The notes under the pieces: generated by a model
Database searches by the model: none
What the model was told of the DNA's origin: nothing
What the model saw: the letters and a program-made list of their open reading frames with translations, nothing else
Position numbers and translations under genes: made by a program
Shown: one piece after another, positions 19,301 to 28,500 of the stretch
How positions within the stretch are numbered: the stretch's first letter is position 1
How the letters are laid out: every line of letters begins with the position of its first letter
NCBI GenBank assembly: GCA_019637995.1
Contig: JAHBUQ010000002.1
Coordinates: 511,428 to 575,427 of the forward strand
Length of the DNA stretch: 64,000 nt
Reading direction: 5' to 3'
Source: Ignavibacteriota bacterium
Lineage (GTDB): Bacteria > Bacteroidota > Ignavibacteria > Kapaibacteriales > UBA2268

Positions 19301-19739
19301 TGCAGTTTGGTATGACCATAATATGAATCAAATAAATGACCCTACTAACGTAATTCCTCCTGTAGGAGCACGTCAATATACTGTTGTAGTCTATGATGAC
19401 AACGAATGTATGAGTCAATCACACAAAGTAACGATTTATGTTTCACCAAGGAAAGATGGATTTGAAGCTGTTGCAGGCTTGAATAATTCTTCTTTGCTTT
19501 ATTCATATCCAAATCCTGTTGAAAATATGGTGGAAGTAATTGCCACATTTGCAGAGCCATTAAATAATCTGACAATCAAAATTACCGACATCTTAGGAAA
19601 TGAAGTTTACAGAAATCAGATGACAAGTGGTCACGAAGCAATACTTAATATAGATATGAGCCGATATTCAAGTGGCGTTTATATGTTGGTTATTGATTCG
19701 GGAACTGACATAGTAGTTAAGAAATTGATGAAACAATAA
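16377..19739 (+). CDS. Large multidomain T9SS cargo protein (IgGFc-binding-like, CARDB, Fn3)
   Basis: A 1120-residue secreted protein. The ATG at 16377 follows AAGGAG and opens a signal peptide (MYRFYYYILAAIILLSVNLHS, then Gln). About residues 25-415 are a beta-rich region like the N-terminal domain of IgGFc-binding proteins. A CARDB domain (about 420-545, TITESNESNNLASRA) and a second sandwich domain follow. A fibronectin type III domain lies at about 650-755 (PPSAPTGLQVVSSENG) and another Fn3-like domain at about 760-860. PKD-like sandwiches follow, and finally a T9SS type A sorting domain (YSYPNPVENMVEV, IKITDILGNEVYRN, SRYSSGVYMLVI). It is probably a cell-surface adhesin. A strong terminator follows. 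Confidence 0.85.
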   Translation: MYRFYYYILAAIILLSVNLHSQGVQYPGAPEGAEIKEAFPVGLYEVPGMSKKNKDADELQSLNPYATTVFTFNDIVVFSYFDNTQIEVYNSANVLVSSFTIDLDEYKVLTVAEGIYRVVGNKSYSVLVGDPISTYVLGYYAVNENGYGLSTKLNTYIPTLYSTDKFLIFAYQDNTEYTLKNLTTGVTISAGVLNAGQWYEYSGRGVFVSVTANKPVSALSYNDQGYMVPSNNGSFAGTKFYSYVGTVGGWTNGIIMTSYHNDNNITVRNLQTNAIIWQGNLNEGQVHAIPTNQQIFFSVESDKNITLGNHPYAGWNCCYAYLTRHIDNGGFGIGTLFYVPTIANRFDVFSFEDNNNVVITRMDNNQVIFNGNLNEGQGYSFTSVKAVYKVESQKNISVVTSNSGNAGADFMPMNYSTNLTDLSITSSEIFFNPDPVVEGNPIILTAQVNNFSQVAATDVLVRFYLGNPNQNGIQIGSDQIIPTLAANSNANVSVNWTVPQDAEGQYVYVWIDPLNTITESNESNNLASRALIPNEDLQPPLSIQINAPFALNISGNTLTPNPFEVQAVIFNNGTVAATNVVAEMLALPAGLELDPSGSPALINVGNIPGKQSATVTWLVIANGDASGFLKYSMRFDASNADEKQVSRQINVPDNVPPSAPTGLQVVSSENGTIVLSWNPNSEADLFGYELYYDNDGSGAPYSGTDADQGISPINVGNVTTYTLTGLDPNKVYYFALKAFDTRPNYSPYSNEAMSTLDAACPVVILSMPDNNTNFEQVSPMTIDFEWLEAEGAVHYQIQISTNSTFTNVIYTNTTSDLTHAHTLQNYELGSYWWRVRMWNGDDYCNFSPARRYNITDGNSIKLNPANGYLCKGETIQLGDANLIEGGSGDYSIFWHPAILVSDPNILNPFTTLNFTQVFTVTVFDNITGEMASASLTIFVNELPNVTGPFLVRHPRNTSLDLNTLVTTSGGIAPYFAVWYDHNMNQINDPTNVIPPVGARQYTVVVYDDNECMSQSHKVTIYVSPRKDGFEAVAGLNNSSLLYSYPNPVENMVEVIATFAEPLNNLTIKITDILGNEVYRNQMTSGHEAILNIDMSRYSSGVYMLVIDSGTDIVVKKLMKQ

Positions 19740-19766
19740 TTTCATTTCGAATATTTCTTTTTTTGA

Positions 19767-19798
19767 AGAAGGGTTTCCGCAAGGAAGCCCTTCTTTTT
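19767..19798 (+). terminator. Rho-independent terminator
   Basis: A 12-bp stem with one G-T pair (AGAAGGGTTTCC at 19767-19778, GGAAGCCCTTCT at 19783-19794), GCAA tetraloop and a T-run. It ends the 16377 gene. Confidence 0.9.
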
Positions 19799-19963
19799 AA
19801 TTTTAATCAGGTTCTACTCAACTCGAGACACTAAAACTGCTTGTATCAGCAATAATAATGAAGATGAAATTAGAAATTTTCTACTAAATTTATAACTGAA
19901 ATAATTCAATGTCTATCAAATCGTTTATACTATATTAGAAAAACTTATAATAATATTTCGGAG

Positions 19964-21061
19964 ATGAAATTGGAATTGACAAAAGAATTATTGTATGACG
20001 AAATCGGAAAGATAAATGATTCAGATTTGGGAGTAACATTAACCGATCTAAATGCCATCAGCAGCATATTAATAAATGATACAGCCGTTCAGATTTCTGT
20101 AAATTTAATTCAGCCGATACAGTGGATTTATGCAGATATAAAAAGTGAAATCAAACGCAAACTTGACGAGCTTGCACCTGACCATATCCACGAAATTTTT
20201 ATTAATGAAGCTGATACACCTAATACCGGAAGGCAAAGTCTTTCAGGCGTTAAAAATATAATAGCAGTTGCCTCAGGCAAAGGCGGCGTAGGAAAATCAT
20301 CAATTGCTTCTAATTTAGCAGCAGGACTATCTCTTAGCGGGGCAAAAGTTGGTATTATAGATGGCGATGTCTATGGACCGAGTCAGCCTACAATGTATGG
20401 CGTAACAGAAGAAAGGCTTCAGGTGACAACCCTTCCTGATGGCACTCAGGCTGCACTTCCTATTGAGCAGTTCGGAGTTAAAATTGCCTCTATGGGCTTT
20501 GTGATTAACCGTGATGAAGCTGCCATAGTCCGCGGTCCAATGCTTGCAGGTTATTTCTCTATGCTTTTTGAACAGGTAGCTTGGGGCGACCTTGATTTCC
20601 TTGTTTTTGACCTGCCTCCCGGCACTGGCGATATTCAACTAACTCTGACCCAAAAAATCCCACTTACCGGTGCTGTTATTGTTACAACGCCTCAGGAAAT
20701 TTCACTTGCTGATGTCAGACGAAGCATTACAATGTTCAATCGTGTTAAAGTTGATGTTATAGGTATCGTCGAAAATATGAGTTACTTCACGCCCGACGAT
20801 ATGCCCGATAAAAAGTACTTTATCTTTGGTGAAGGCGGCGGAAAAAAAATTGCAGAAGAATTCGATGTAAATTTATTAGGACAAGTTCCACTCAATATCT
20901 CTATGCGTGAAGGAAACGACGGTGGTATGCCTGTGATTCTATCCAAAGAAGGTGGCAAACAAAAAGAAGTTCTCAAAAATATCACTGCAAATGTTGTTAA
21001 GGGAGTAAGACAGCTTAACTACGCAAAAAGTAAAATTTCTATGCCAACAATCGAGCTATAA
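19964..21061 (+). CDS. mrp: Mrp/NBP35-type iron-sulfur cluster carrier ATPase
   Basis: A 365-residue cytoplasmic P-loop ATPase that carries and delivers Fe-S clusters. The N-terminal MIP18/DUF59 domain covers about residues 5-85. The ATPase domain starts near residue 100 with IIAVASGKGGVGKSSIASNL (deviant Walker A) and IIDGDVYGPSQPTMYG, and has the DLPPGTGDIQLTL switch. After VENMSYF the sequence reads TPDDMPDKKYFIFGEGGG, so the CxxC pair that bridges clusters in many Mrp proteins is absent. A NifU C-terminal-like scaffold gene follows 2 bases later, a natural cluster donor. An SD-like CGGAG precedes the ATG. Confidence 0.92.
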   Translation: MKLELTKELLYDEIGKINDSDLGVTLTDLNAISSILINDTAVQISVNLIQPIQWIYADIKSEIKRKLDELAPDHIHEIFINEADTPNTGRQSLSGVKNIIAVASGKGGVGKSSIASNLAAGLSLSGAKVGIIDGDVYGPSQPTMYGVTEERLQVTTLPDGTQAALPIEQFGVKIASMGFVINRDEAAIVRGPMLAGYFSMLFEQVAWGDLDFLVFDLPPGTGDIQLTLTQKIPLTGAVIVTTPQEISLADVRRSITMFNRVKVDVIGIVENMSYFTPDDMPDKKYFIFGEGGGKKIAEEFDVNLLGQVPLNISMREGNDGGMPVILSKEGGKQKEVLKNITANVVKGVRQLNYAKSKISMPTIEL

Positions 21062-21063
21062 TC

Positions 21064-21300
21064 GTGAATTCACCACTAAGACCGAAAGTTGAATCTATTT
21101 TGGAAAAACTACGTCCTTACCTTCAATTAGACGGTGGGGACGTAGAATATGTGCATTATGAAACTGATACACGCACACTTGTACTAAGACTTCTTGGTAA
21201 CTGCTCAGGATGCCCAATGGCTCTGATGACACTTAGAGGCGGGATTGAAAGATTCATTCTCAAGGACATTCCTGAAATACGCAGAGTAGAAAAAATTTAA
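21064..21300 (+). CDS. NifU C-terminal-like Fe-S scaffold protein
   Basis: A 78-residue protein that matches the NifU C-terminal (Nfu) domain over its whole length. LRPYLQLDGGDVEYVHYETD precedes the cluster-binding LGNCSGCPMALMTLRGGIE, where the CSGC (CxxC) pair of two subunits can hold a [4Fe-4S] cluster. The start is GTG at 21064, immediately after the mrp stop, so the pair should be co-translated. The downstream tRNA gene has its own promoter. The role in Fe-S delivery is well supported by family and context. Confidence 0.92.
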   Translation: MNSPLRPKVESILEKLRPYLQLDGGDVEYVHYETDTRTLVLRLLGNCSGCPMALMTLRGGIERFILKDIPEIRRVEKI

Positions 21301-21352
21301 CAATATCTTAATTATTTTGAAAATATAATTTTGCAGATTCAAAAAAAAGTCT

Positions 21353-21360
21353 TATTTTTG
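21353..21360 (+). promoter_or_regulatory. Promoter of tRNA-Val
   Basis: TATTTTTG (-7) with TTTG at 21330-21333, separated by 19 bases, matches the Bacteroidota TTTG/TAnnTTTG promoter. The tRNA begins 13 bases after the -7 box. Confidence 0.6.
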
Positions 21361-21372
21361 TAATTCCTTTTC

Positions 21373-21447
21373 GGGGACATAGCTCAGTTGGTCTAGAGCA
21401 CCTGCCTTACAAGCAGGGGGTCGGGGGTTCGACTCCCTCTGTCCCCA
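21373..21447 (+). tRNA. tRNA-Val (anticodon UAC)
   Basis: A 75-base cloverleaf. The acceptor stem is GGGGACA/TGTCCCC with discriminator A. The D stem is GCTC/GAGC, the anticodon arm is CCTGC-CTTACAA-GCAGG (anticodon TAC) and the T arm has loop TTCGACT. The 3' CCA is not encoded, so it must be added, consistent with the CCA-type enzyme in this window. Confidence 0.97.
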
Positions 21448-21460
21448 CACAAATAGAAAA

Positions 21461-21508
21461 AAAATCCTGTAAAAGCTAAATTAAAAAAGCGTTTACAGGA
21501 TTTTTTTA
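21461..21508 (+). terminator. Terminator after tRNA-Val
   Basis: A 13-bp stem (AAAATCCTGTAAA at 21461-21473, TTTACAGGATTTT at 21492-21504) followed by T residues. Confidence 0.88.
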
Positions 21509-22033
21509 TTTTTAGTGAAAAACTAACCTTATCACTTTTTTGATAGAATATCATTAAAAACAAAGAACTCAATTTTTTTTTAAATCAAAAGCTCCAATAT
21601 AAACCGCTGTGAGATTTTTATCGAAAGTTTTTTCCTTACCAATCGTAAGAATAAGATGAACAATTGATTTATAAATATCCACCCTCCCTTTTTTTGATTC
21701 AGCCAAAAACAAGATATTCATTTTTTTCAAATGTAGGGCAAATGAGCCTAACTTTTAAAGTGTGGCACATATTCAGCTTTTAAAGTTTTACAAAATTATT
21801 TTTGCAGTCAAAATTATGAAATTAGTCTTATGCCACTTTCAGAATATTATTAGTTATATCTTAAAAAAAATATTAATAATATTAATAATAAATAGTTGAA
21901 ATAATAATAAATTATTTGGTTTATAATAATTATTATTATAATTTTGTATTAGATATCAGACAAATAATTTTAGACTTTTGATTTTGCTAAATAATATGTA
22001 TTTAATTGAATTATCACATATGGAGATTTGATT
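21509..22033. other. Intergenic region with one small minus-strand open frame
   Basis: Apart from the 50-residue open frame at 21569-21721 and a TAATTTTG box (21949-21956) that could serve the downstream gene, this AT-rich stretch holds nothing I can identify. Confidence 0.4.
21569..21721 (-). CDS. Possible small protein or gene remnant, unknown
   Basis: A 50-residue open frame starting MNILFLAESKKGRVDIYKS and ending AVYIGAFDLKKN. The composition is protein-like (balanced charged and hydrophobic residues) in otherwise very AT-rich DNA. The frame stays open for 11 further codons upstream of the ATG, so it may be the tail of a decayed gene. No clear ribosome site is present and I do not recognise a family. 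Confidence 0.25.
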   Translation of the reverse strand: MNILFLAESKKGRVDIYKSIVHLILTIGKEKTFDKNLTAVYIGAFDLKKN

Positions 22034-25000
22034 ATGCTTTACAATTACAAACTAAAGATTTTTAAGAGCTTAGTTTTTCTGATTGTATTATTTATCTCAA
22101 TCGGAAGCAGCTATTCTACTGACCTTACAATAGGTAGGGTTTTATTACCTGATTCTGTTTTTGCAGGAATCGAATTCAAAATACGATTAGAACTTGCGAA
22201 TATTAACATATTATCAGCTGAGAATTATGATATTAAAACTTATATTCAAGACTCATTTGGTAATCTTGAATATTCATATGAGACGAAAGGTCCAAGAATT
22301 GACCCTTTCAGTGAAATCATTCTTGAACTTGACAAAATGCCCAAATTATCTCTTGCCGGTACATATAAAATAACAACTCTTGTTGATTTCATAGATGATA
22401 TTGATAGAAGTAACGATACTATGCCTGTATTTTTCAATGTTTATGATAGACCCAATGAGCAACCGCAATTAAAGTTCAATTATTTTGCTCATGTTTATGA
22501 ATATCCCTTAGGAATGCCCGACTATGGTTATGGAAGTCTCAGAATAAGTTATCCGCCGTTTGATAAAAATAAATTCTTTAATGTATTTACAAGTATGGAT
22601 ACAAGTGGTACCAGCGAACCTGAATGGATTGTACAAAACTCAATTTTACCTAAAAGAGAAGACAGCACTTCTTTTGATATACATATTGATTTATCGTGGT
22701 ATCCTGATAAGACATACAAATCAAAGTTTTTCACATATTTTACTGTTGCTGATACATCAATAATTGACTATAATGATTATGATTTTGATTGGGCAGAGAT
22801 TGAACTTTTAATTGATACATTAAATATTTCAACAGGCGTATTAGGTTTGAATGATACAATATTAAATTCAAGTATTAATTTCACTCCATCAACACCAACT
22901 TCAGCACCAATTGAAAGTTTGGTTTACAGAGGTTGTACAATTCCAAATATTGATTTGGATTCTTCAGCACATAGAGCCGGTTCAACACCGGGATACGCCG
23001 GCGATTGGAATGCATGTGCTCCTGCTTCTGCCGCTAATAGTATGCAATGGCTTGAGAAAATTGAACCAAAAATAAATTCAAAATTAAGCCATAGAGAAAA
23101 GCTTGAGGATTTAAGTAAATTAATGGGACGCCCGGATAATGAAGGCGTATATATTAGAGAATTTATTGAAGGCAAGTTAGCATTTATCAACAAACACAAA
23201 CTACCCATAAGAGTGAAGTTTCAGGTAAAAAATTTGAATGAAGATGTTGATTCGCCTGATAAAATCTCAAACGATGCTATTAACAAAGGAAATGGTTCTG
23301 CACCAAGTTGGGATTTTCTTCTGCAGGAAATGAAGGATGATGAAGATGTAGAATTGTTTCTTGAATATCATAAAAAATTTGGAAATCAAGATATTATTAC
23401 CGGTCGTCATGCTGTTACTCTAAGTGGTATGAGCGAAGGTGGAGGTAAAAAGCAGTTATGGTATAAAGATGACCTAAATCAGAACAAGCCCGGAGGTATG
23501 AGAGAACCAAAAAACGAATGGCAGGTATTAGAGGATGGTACGCCTATTCTGAATGAACCGTTTGTGGTGAATGATACAACTTTCTATACTACTATTTTTG
23601 CTGGTGTTTCTGAAAGCTATGATTCAACAGTCGTTTTCAAGGAAAAAGGATATCTTGAAAGAGGTTATGACGGAATTAAGAAATTAGGAAGGTGGTTGTG
23701 GAATGAAGAAATTGTCGAAGCCGGTAACCCTAACCCTGAGTATATCAATATTGTTGGCAAAGAAACACCATCTTCACATCCAAAATGGATACTAAGAAAT
23801 TACCCTTTATATCCTTTAGAATCTGACACTTTACGCTTTGCTTATTTTGATTTAAGCAATTTTACAAATGCTTTTAATGATTTAGTAGATTCTATTCAGT
23901 TTAAAATAATATATTCTGATAATACAATTCAACAAATGCCAATGGTAGATGAAAATGATTGGTTCTATTACAGTTTCGAAACAAATAACACTTTACCGGA
24001 CGAATCTTCGATTGATAATTCCGCTCCAATTTTGAATATTGACCTGAGTTCCAATCTGTTTCCTGATTATATAAGCACTACACCTGAAATCAGCGATAGT
24101 ATTTTCATTAGTGATTTCAGTACTTATATTGATTTGGATAATAGCAGCTACAATTCAAATACAGTACAGAATTATTTGGGTGATGCAAATGCTTCAGGCT
24201 TGAGTAGTCTTGCAGGAATACTCAAATTGATTGAGAAAAATCATTCTCAAATTCAGCTTGGAATGGACTCAAGAGAAATCCTTTATTCACTTAGCCGCAA
24301 GTCAAATCGTGAAAATAACAAAGGCTTGAACAGAGAAAGTCTTTTGCAGTCATGCTTACTTTTTTTGGAAGATAAACAATTACCGATTAGTATTCATTTC
24401 CAAAGTTTAAGAAAAGCGACAGAGAATGTATTTTCAGGCGGAATATTCAATAATTCAGCTGAAAATATGACTCCAGCCAACGGAATACCCGATTGGAAAT
24501 GGATTTTCAGCAAAATGTCTGATGAAAACAGATTCTCTATTGTTGAACTTGCCTGGTATGACCACAATGGAAGAAAGTATGGAACTTGGGCTACTATTAC
24601 CGGATTAATTGAACAGAACGGAGTGAGACTAATTCGCATTTTCAAAGATTGGAATGCTAATGAAACCAATGGTTTAGCTTCTTCATTTCTAACTTTGAAT
24701 AAAACTGATGAAGATCATCTTTATATAGTTGAATTATCCGACATTGAAAGTAAATGTATAATTGAATCTTTTGTTACAGTTGCTTATGATCCAACTGTAA
24801 TTTATACTGATGTCAAAGATAATCTTTCACGCAATGAATATGAACTGAAAATTATTCCTAATCCCGGGCATGGAAATCAATCAATTAATATTGAAGTGAA
24901 TGTCAAACAATTTAGCTTAAATGAAATTGCACTATACAGTTTGCTAGGAGAAAAACTTGAAGTGATATACGAGGGTGAGCTTTCTGGTCAGAAACAGATT

Positions 25001-25099
25001 ATTAATTGGAACCCTGCAAGCAGATACCCGGCAGGTGTTTACTTAATAAGACTAAAAGGAGCTTCTAATTCAATTTCGACAGTTTTTGTAATAGAATAA
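22034..25099 (+). CDS. Secreted protein with tandem papain-like domains (second one inactive) and T9SS domain
   Basis: A 1021-residue secreted protein. The ATG at 22034 lies 8 bases after GGAG; a TTG two codons upstream is less likely. After a signal peptide (about 1-28) comes a CARDB-like region. Then follows a papain-like/C39-like peptidase fold with GDWNACAPASAANSMQWLEK (Cys near 328) and GRHAVTLSGM (His near 459), then KDDLNQNKPGG (possible third catalytic residue). A second copy starts near residue 716: GDANASGLSSLAGILKLIEK has Ser in place of Cys, and GTWATITGL lacks the His, so it looks catalytically dead. A T9SS sorting domain ends the protein (IIPNPGHGNQSINIEV, PAGVYLIRLKG). It is probably a surface protease or an interaction module. 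Confidence 0.78.
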   Translation: MLYNYKLKIFKSLVFLIVLFISIGSSYSTDLTIGRVLLPDSVFAGIEFKIRLELANINILSAENYDIKTYIQDSFGNLEYSYETKGPRIDPFSEIILELDKMPKLSLAGTYKITTLVDFIDDIDRSNDTMPVFFNVYDRPNEQPQLKFNYFAHVYEYPLGMPDYGYGSLRISYPPFDKNKFFNVFTSMDTSGTSEPEWIVQNSILPKREDSTSFDIHIDLSWYPDKTYKSKFFTYFTVADTSIIDYNDYDFDWAEIELLIDTLNISTGVLGLNDTILNSSINFTPSTPTSAPIESLVYRGCTIPNIDLDSSAHRAGSTPGYAGDWNACAPASAANSMQWLEKIEPKINSKLSHREKLEDLSKLMGRPDNEGVYIREFIEGKLAFINKHKLPIRVKFQVKNLNEDVDSPDKISNDAINKGNGSAPSWDFLLQEMKDDEDVELFLEYHKKFGNQDIITGRHAVTLSGMSEGGGKKQLWYKDDLNQNKPGGMREPKNEWQVLEDGTPILNEPFVVNDTTFYTTIFAGVSESYDSTVVFKEKGYLERGYDGIKKLGRWLWNEEIVEAGNPNPEYINIVGKETPSSHPKWILRNYPLYPLESDTLRFAYFDLSNFTNAFNDLVDSIQFKIIYSDNTIQQMPMVDENDWFYYSFETNNTLPDESSIDNSAPILNIDLSSNLFPDYISTTPEISDSIFISDFSTYIDLDNSSYNSNTVQNYLGDANASGLSSLAGILKLIEKNHSQIQLGMDSREILYSLSRKSNRENNKGLNRESLLQSCLLFLEDKQLPISIHFQSLRKATENVFSGGIFNNSAENMTPANGIPDWKWIFSKMSDENRFSIVELAWYDHNGRKYGTWATITGLIEQNGVRLIRIFKDWNANETNGLASSFLTLNKTDEDHLYIVELSDIESKCIIESFVTVAYDPTVIYTDVKDNLSRNEYELKIIPNPGHGNQSINIEVNVKQFSLNEIALYSLLGEKLEVIYEGELSGQKQIINWNPASRYPAGVYLIRLKGASNSISTVFVIE

Positions 25100-25122
25100 G
25101 AGTCTTTGACAGCTTATATTAT

Positions 25123-25170
25123 GTTCCTGTATTAAAAAACAATATTGATTTTAATACAGGAACTTTTTTT
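25123..25170 (+). terminator. Rho-independent terminator
   Basis: A perfect 15-bp stem (GTTCCTGTATTAAAA at 25123-25137, TTTTAATACAGGAAC at 25149-25163) followed by seven T. Confidence 0.93.
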
Positions 25171-25518
25171 ATTCGTGAAATTAGATAATTAGAATATTAA
25201 AAAGTTGCGATTTACTTCTGTTGAATTTGTATTCTTCTCAATGTCGTATCATAACATCCGTTCCCGATAATTATACTCACAAATATCATGGTCTAAATGC
25301 AACTTTAGAGGGCATATAAGAATCAATAACGAATTTAATGCATTAATTAATTTTATTTTATCTTATGACAAATTTTATATATTATTTATACTATCTTAAT
25401 AATTAAAATAATTAATTTTATTATTTGTCAGTACATAATAGAGTTTTACTGTTCATTGTCATATTTATTGACAAATGTCATTTCGTTTTTTTTCCTCATA
25501 AATTTTCGGAGTAATTTT
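25171..25518. other. AT-rich spacer, nothing recognised
   Basis: No open frame, tRNA or convincing repeat is seen. It presumably holds the promoter of the large downstream gene, but no TAnnTTTG box stands out. Confidence 0.4.
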
Positions 25519-28500
25519 ATGAAAATTTGTACAAGTTTAATCAAAAAAAGTAAGCTATACTTATTTGCATTGATGTTATTATTAATAGCAGGTATAGATT
25601 CTTACTCCCAGTCCTGGGTTGCTGAAGCACAACAGGAAGGGTTCATTCTAAAAAAGGTGGTTAGTGATACCACTATCGCTACGGGACAACCTTTTAGTTA
25701 TACAATATATTTTACCATTCCTGCCGGAGCAACAAATGTTACCATTACTGATGCTCTCCCAAGTTCACTAACCTTTTTGGGACACTCAATAACCGGTGCT
25801 TGCGGAACTCCTACAGTTACAGCTCCTGCAATTAATGCAATGGGCGGAACATTTTCAGTAAGCTGGGCAAGTTTGCCGAGTGGCTGTACGGGCTCATTTA
25901 CAATAAGTGTAGCATTCCCGAATGGAACTACCTGCCCCGGAGTAAGTGCAAGAAATAATGTTTGTATGTTCGGTACATTAGCGGGCAAAACTTATGAATT
26001 TTGCACTCCTTACGTATCAACATCCGCAATCGCTACAAATCCATGGGGAATAAACAAATATCCGCTTGGAGCAGCATGGCAGGGCGGCAATTGTCAATAT
26101 TTAACAGCAAATGATACAATTACCTATCAGGTTTGTGTTTACAAATCAGTTGGTACAACCGGACAGCTAAATCTTGTTAGCGGACTTGTTACCGATACTC
26201 TGCCTGCAGGAGCACAATTAGTCAGCTCAAACTGCGGAGCTACACAATCCGGCAATATCATAACCTGGAATGTAGGGAATATGAGTGCAAATCAGCCCTA
26301 TAATACTGTTTGTTGCCAGTTTGTCGTGTATTATCCGATAGCTCTATTTCCAAATGGCTCTCTAATTACTAATAAAGCAACTTTGAGCGGAAGCCTAGGA
26401 AGTATAAATCAACCCTGTAGTAATTTTACTTTACAAAGCAATACAACTTGCGTAGAGAAAAAATCCATTACAAGCGGCTCGGTTAGCAAATGGGTATATA
26501 CAAATCGTCAGCCCGGATGCGCCGGACAATACCTGATTTACATTTGCAACACTGGTACAACTCCAATTACTGTAAATGCATTGGATACACTACCAACATC
26601 ACTATCTAATTATAGTATTAGTGGTGTATGGAATCTTACTGCATCAATAACAGGTGGAATTGCAACAATTTCAGGCACACTTGCACCGGGTCAATGCGGA
26701 TATGTATATGTTGCATTTACAATTCCTCAGACTATAACAGTAGGCTCGACTGTTACAAATTGTGTTACTGTAACCATTACAGGTCAAACTCCAATTACAA
26801 CTTGTAATTCATTTGTTGTTGATACTCCTGCTCCAAAACCTTGTGTTTGGAAAGAAGTATGTAACAAACAAACTGATTACACACCCGGCTCAATATTCCG
26901 TTACAGACTGAGAATTCAAAATATTGGTGGAATGCCGATTACAGGCGCTACTTTAACAGATGTTCTTAATCCAAATCTGGAATATGTCGGAAATCCATCA
27001 TATTATATAAGCAATACCTGGAATACTCCTTGTACAAGCTCGCCTGCAACACCTTGGACAGGTGTAAATCTTTCTTACAATGCAGGCACAAATACAATCA
27101 CTGCTCTTTTAGATACTATTCCGGCAACCTGCCAGAATATATTCTATGCTCAGTGTGGTATGTATGGCACAAGCGGCGTTCCGTTTTATTTCATAGAAGT
27201 TGATGTTAAGGTAAGAGATACTTCTGCTCTTGGCAGCATACCTAACTCGTTCTCACTGAGTGGTGGCTCCTTAGGATCTACCCCAACGACTTCCAATATT
27301 GATTATATATTAGTTACAGGTGTTGTAGGATATAATCTCGAAAAGGGAATCAAGAAACCATCTGATACCAATTATGGTACGAGTACGACAACAGCCGCCG
27401 GCTCTACTGTCAATTACCGCCTGAAAATGAATTCATCCGGTACTGCGGCTTTACGTCATGTTACTTTTGTGGATTTACTCCCGCTTGATAACGGAACAGC
27501 AGATTCGAAAATCCTGATTGGTTGTGCTTCACGTGGAAGTCAGTTCGATATTCCTTTCAGTAGCTTTACAACGGCATCGCCAACAGTTGCTTCGTTCTGG
27601 AATAATACGGCAGCAACACAGGCAAATGTGAATCTCTGGACTCCGACAGGAGCACCCGGAGCATCATTTACAAACAGTTGCGGTACTGCCGGGTCGTGGA
27701 GTTCAGGTGCTTGGGCGGCAAACCAGAAGAATCTTGGTGCATACTTCGGCTCGAATGCTATTGGTGCAGGCGGAGCTACAATTGATTTCGACGGACTCAT
27801 ATCATCAACTGCAAAAGCAAATGAAACTGCTTGTAATTCATTTGCCGTAAGCGGATGGACTAAGCACTTAATTCAGAGTAGTATTCCTACTTTCCAGCTT
27901 GCCGGACAGCTTGAGTCTCCTTTGGCTTGTGCTACCATTGATACAGTAGTAACACCTGAACCATGTATTAAAGTGGATAGAATGAAAATAGAATGTGCCG
28001 GCTTAAATGCAGATGGGAACCAAAATTACGGCATTAGTCTTGTGGCTAATAGTTGTACTCCGGCTACTTTACTAATCAGCTCGCCTGATGGTACATTCTC
28101 ACCTGCTTCGTTTACATTTGCTTCAAGCCCATGGACGATGAATACAACATTAACTTACACTTCAACAAATAATCCGATTATGATTTATTATACTCTGATT
28201 TGTGAAAATGAAGTTTGTCGTGACAGCATTATGCTTGATGTTCCTCATTGCGATAATACTACTCCTGTAGAAAAATGCTGCGAGAAGTTCACAAGCAAAT
28301 TTGAGAAACCATCAATTCAAACTAACAACTCTACCGGATTTGTCGGGCTTAGCTTCGGTATGTCAGCCGGACCCGCTCCTATACAGAAATTTTCTGCTAC
28401 AATTGTAAGTGCACAATTGCGGAGAGTTTGTAATAACAGCGTTGGAGCTTGGACAAGAATTTTCGGTGATATTACCGGAGGAAGCCTTGTTACACCGCCT

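Noticed and set aside
25698..25988. Minus-strand open frames inside the DUF11 gene
   Set aside because: The Thr/Gly-rich codon pattern of the DUF11 gene leaves the reverse frame open by chance. The translations are Ala/Pro/Val-rich without motifs.
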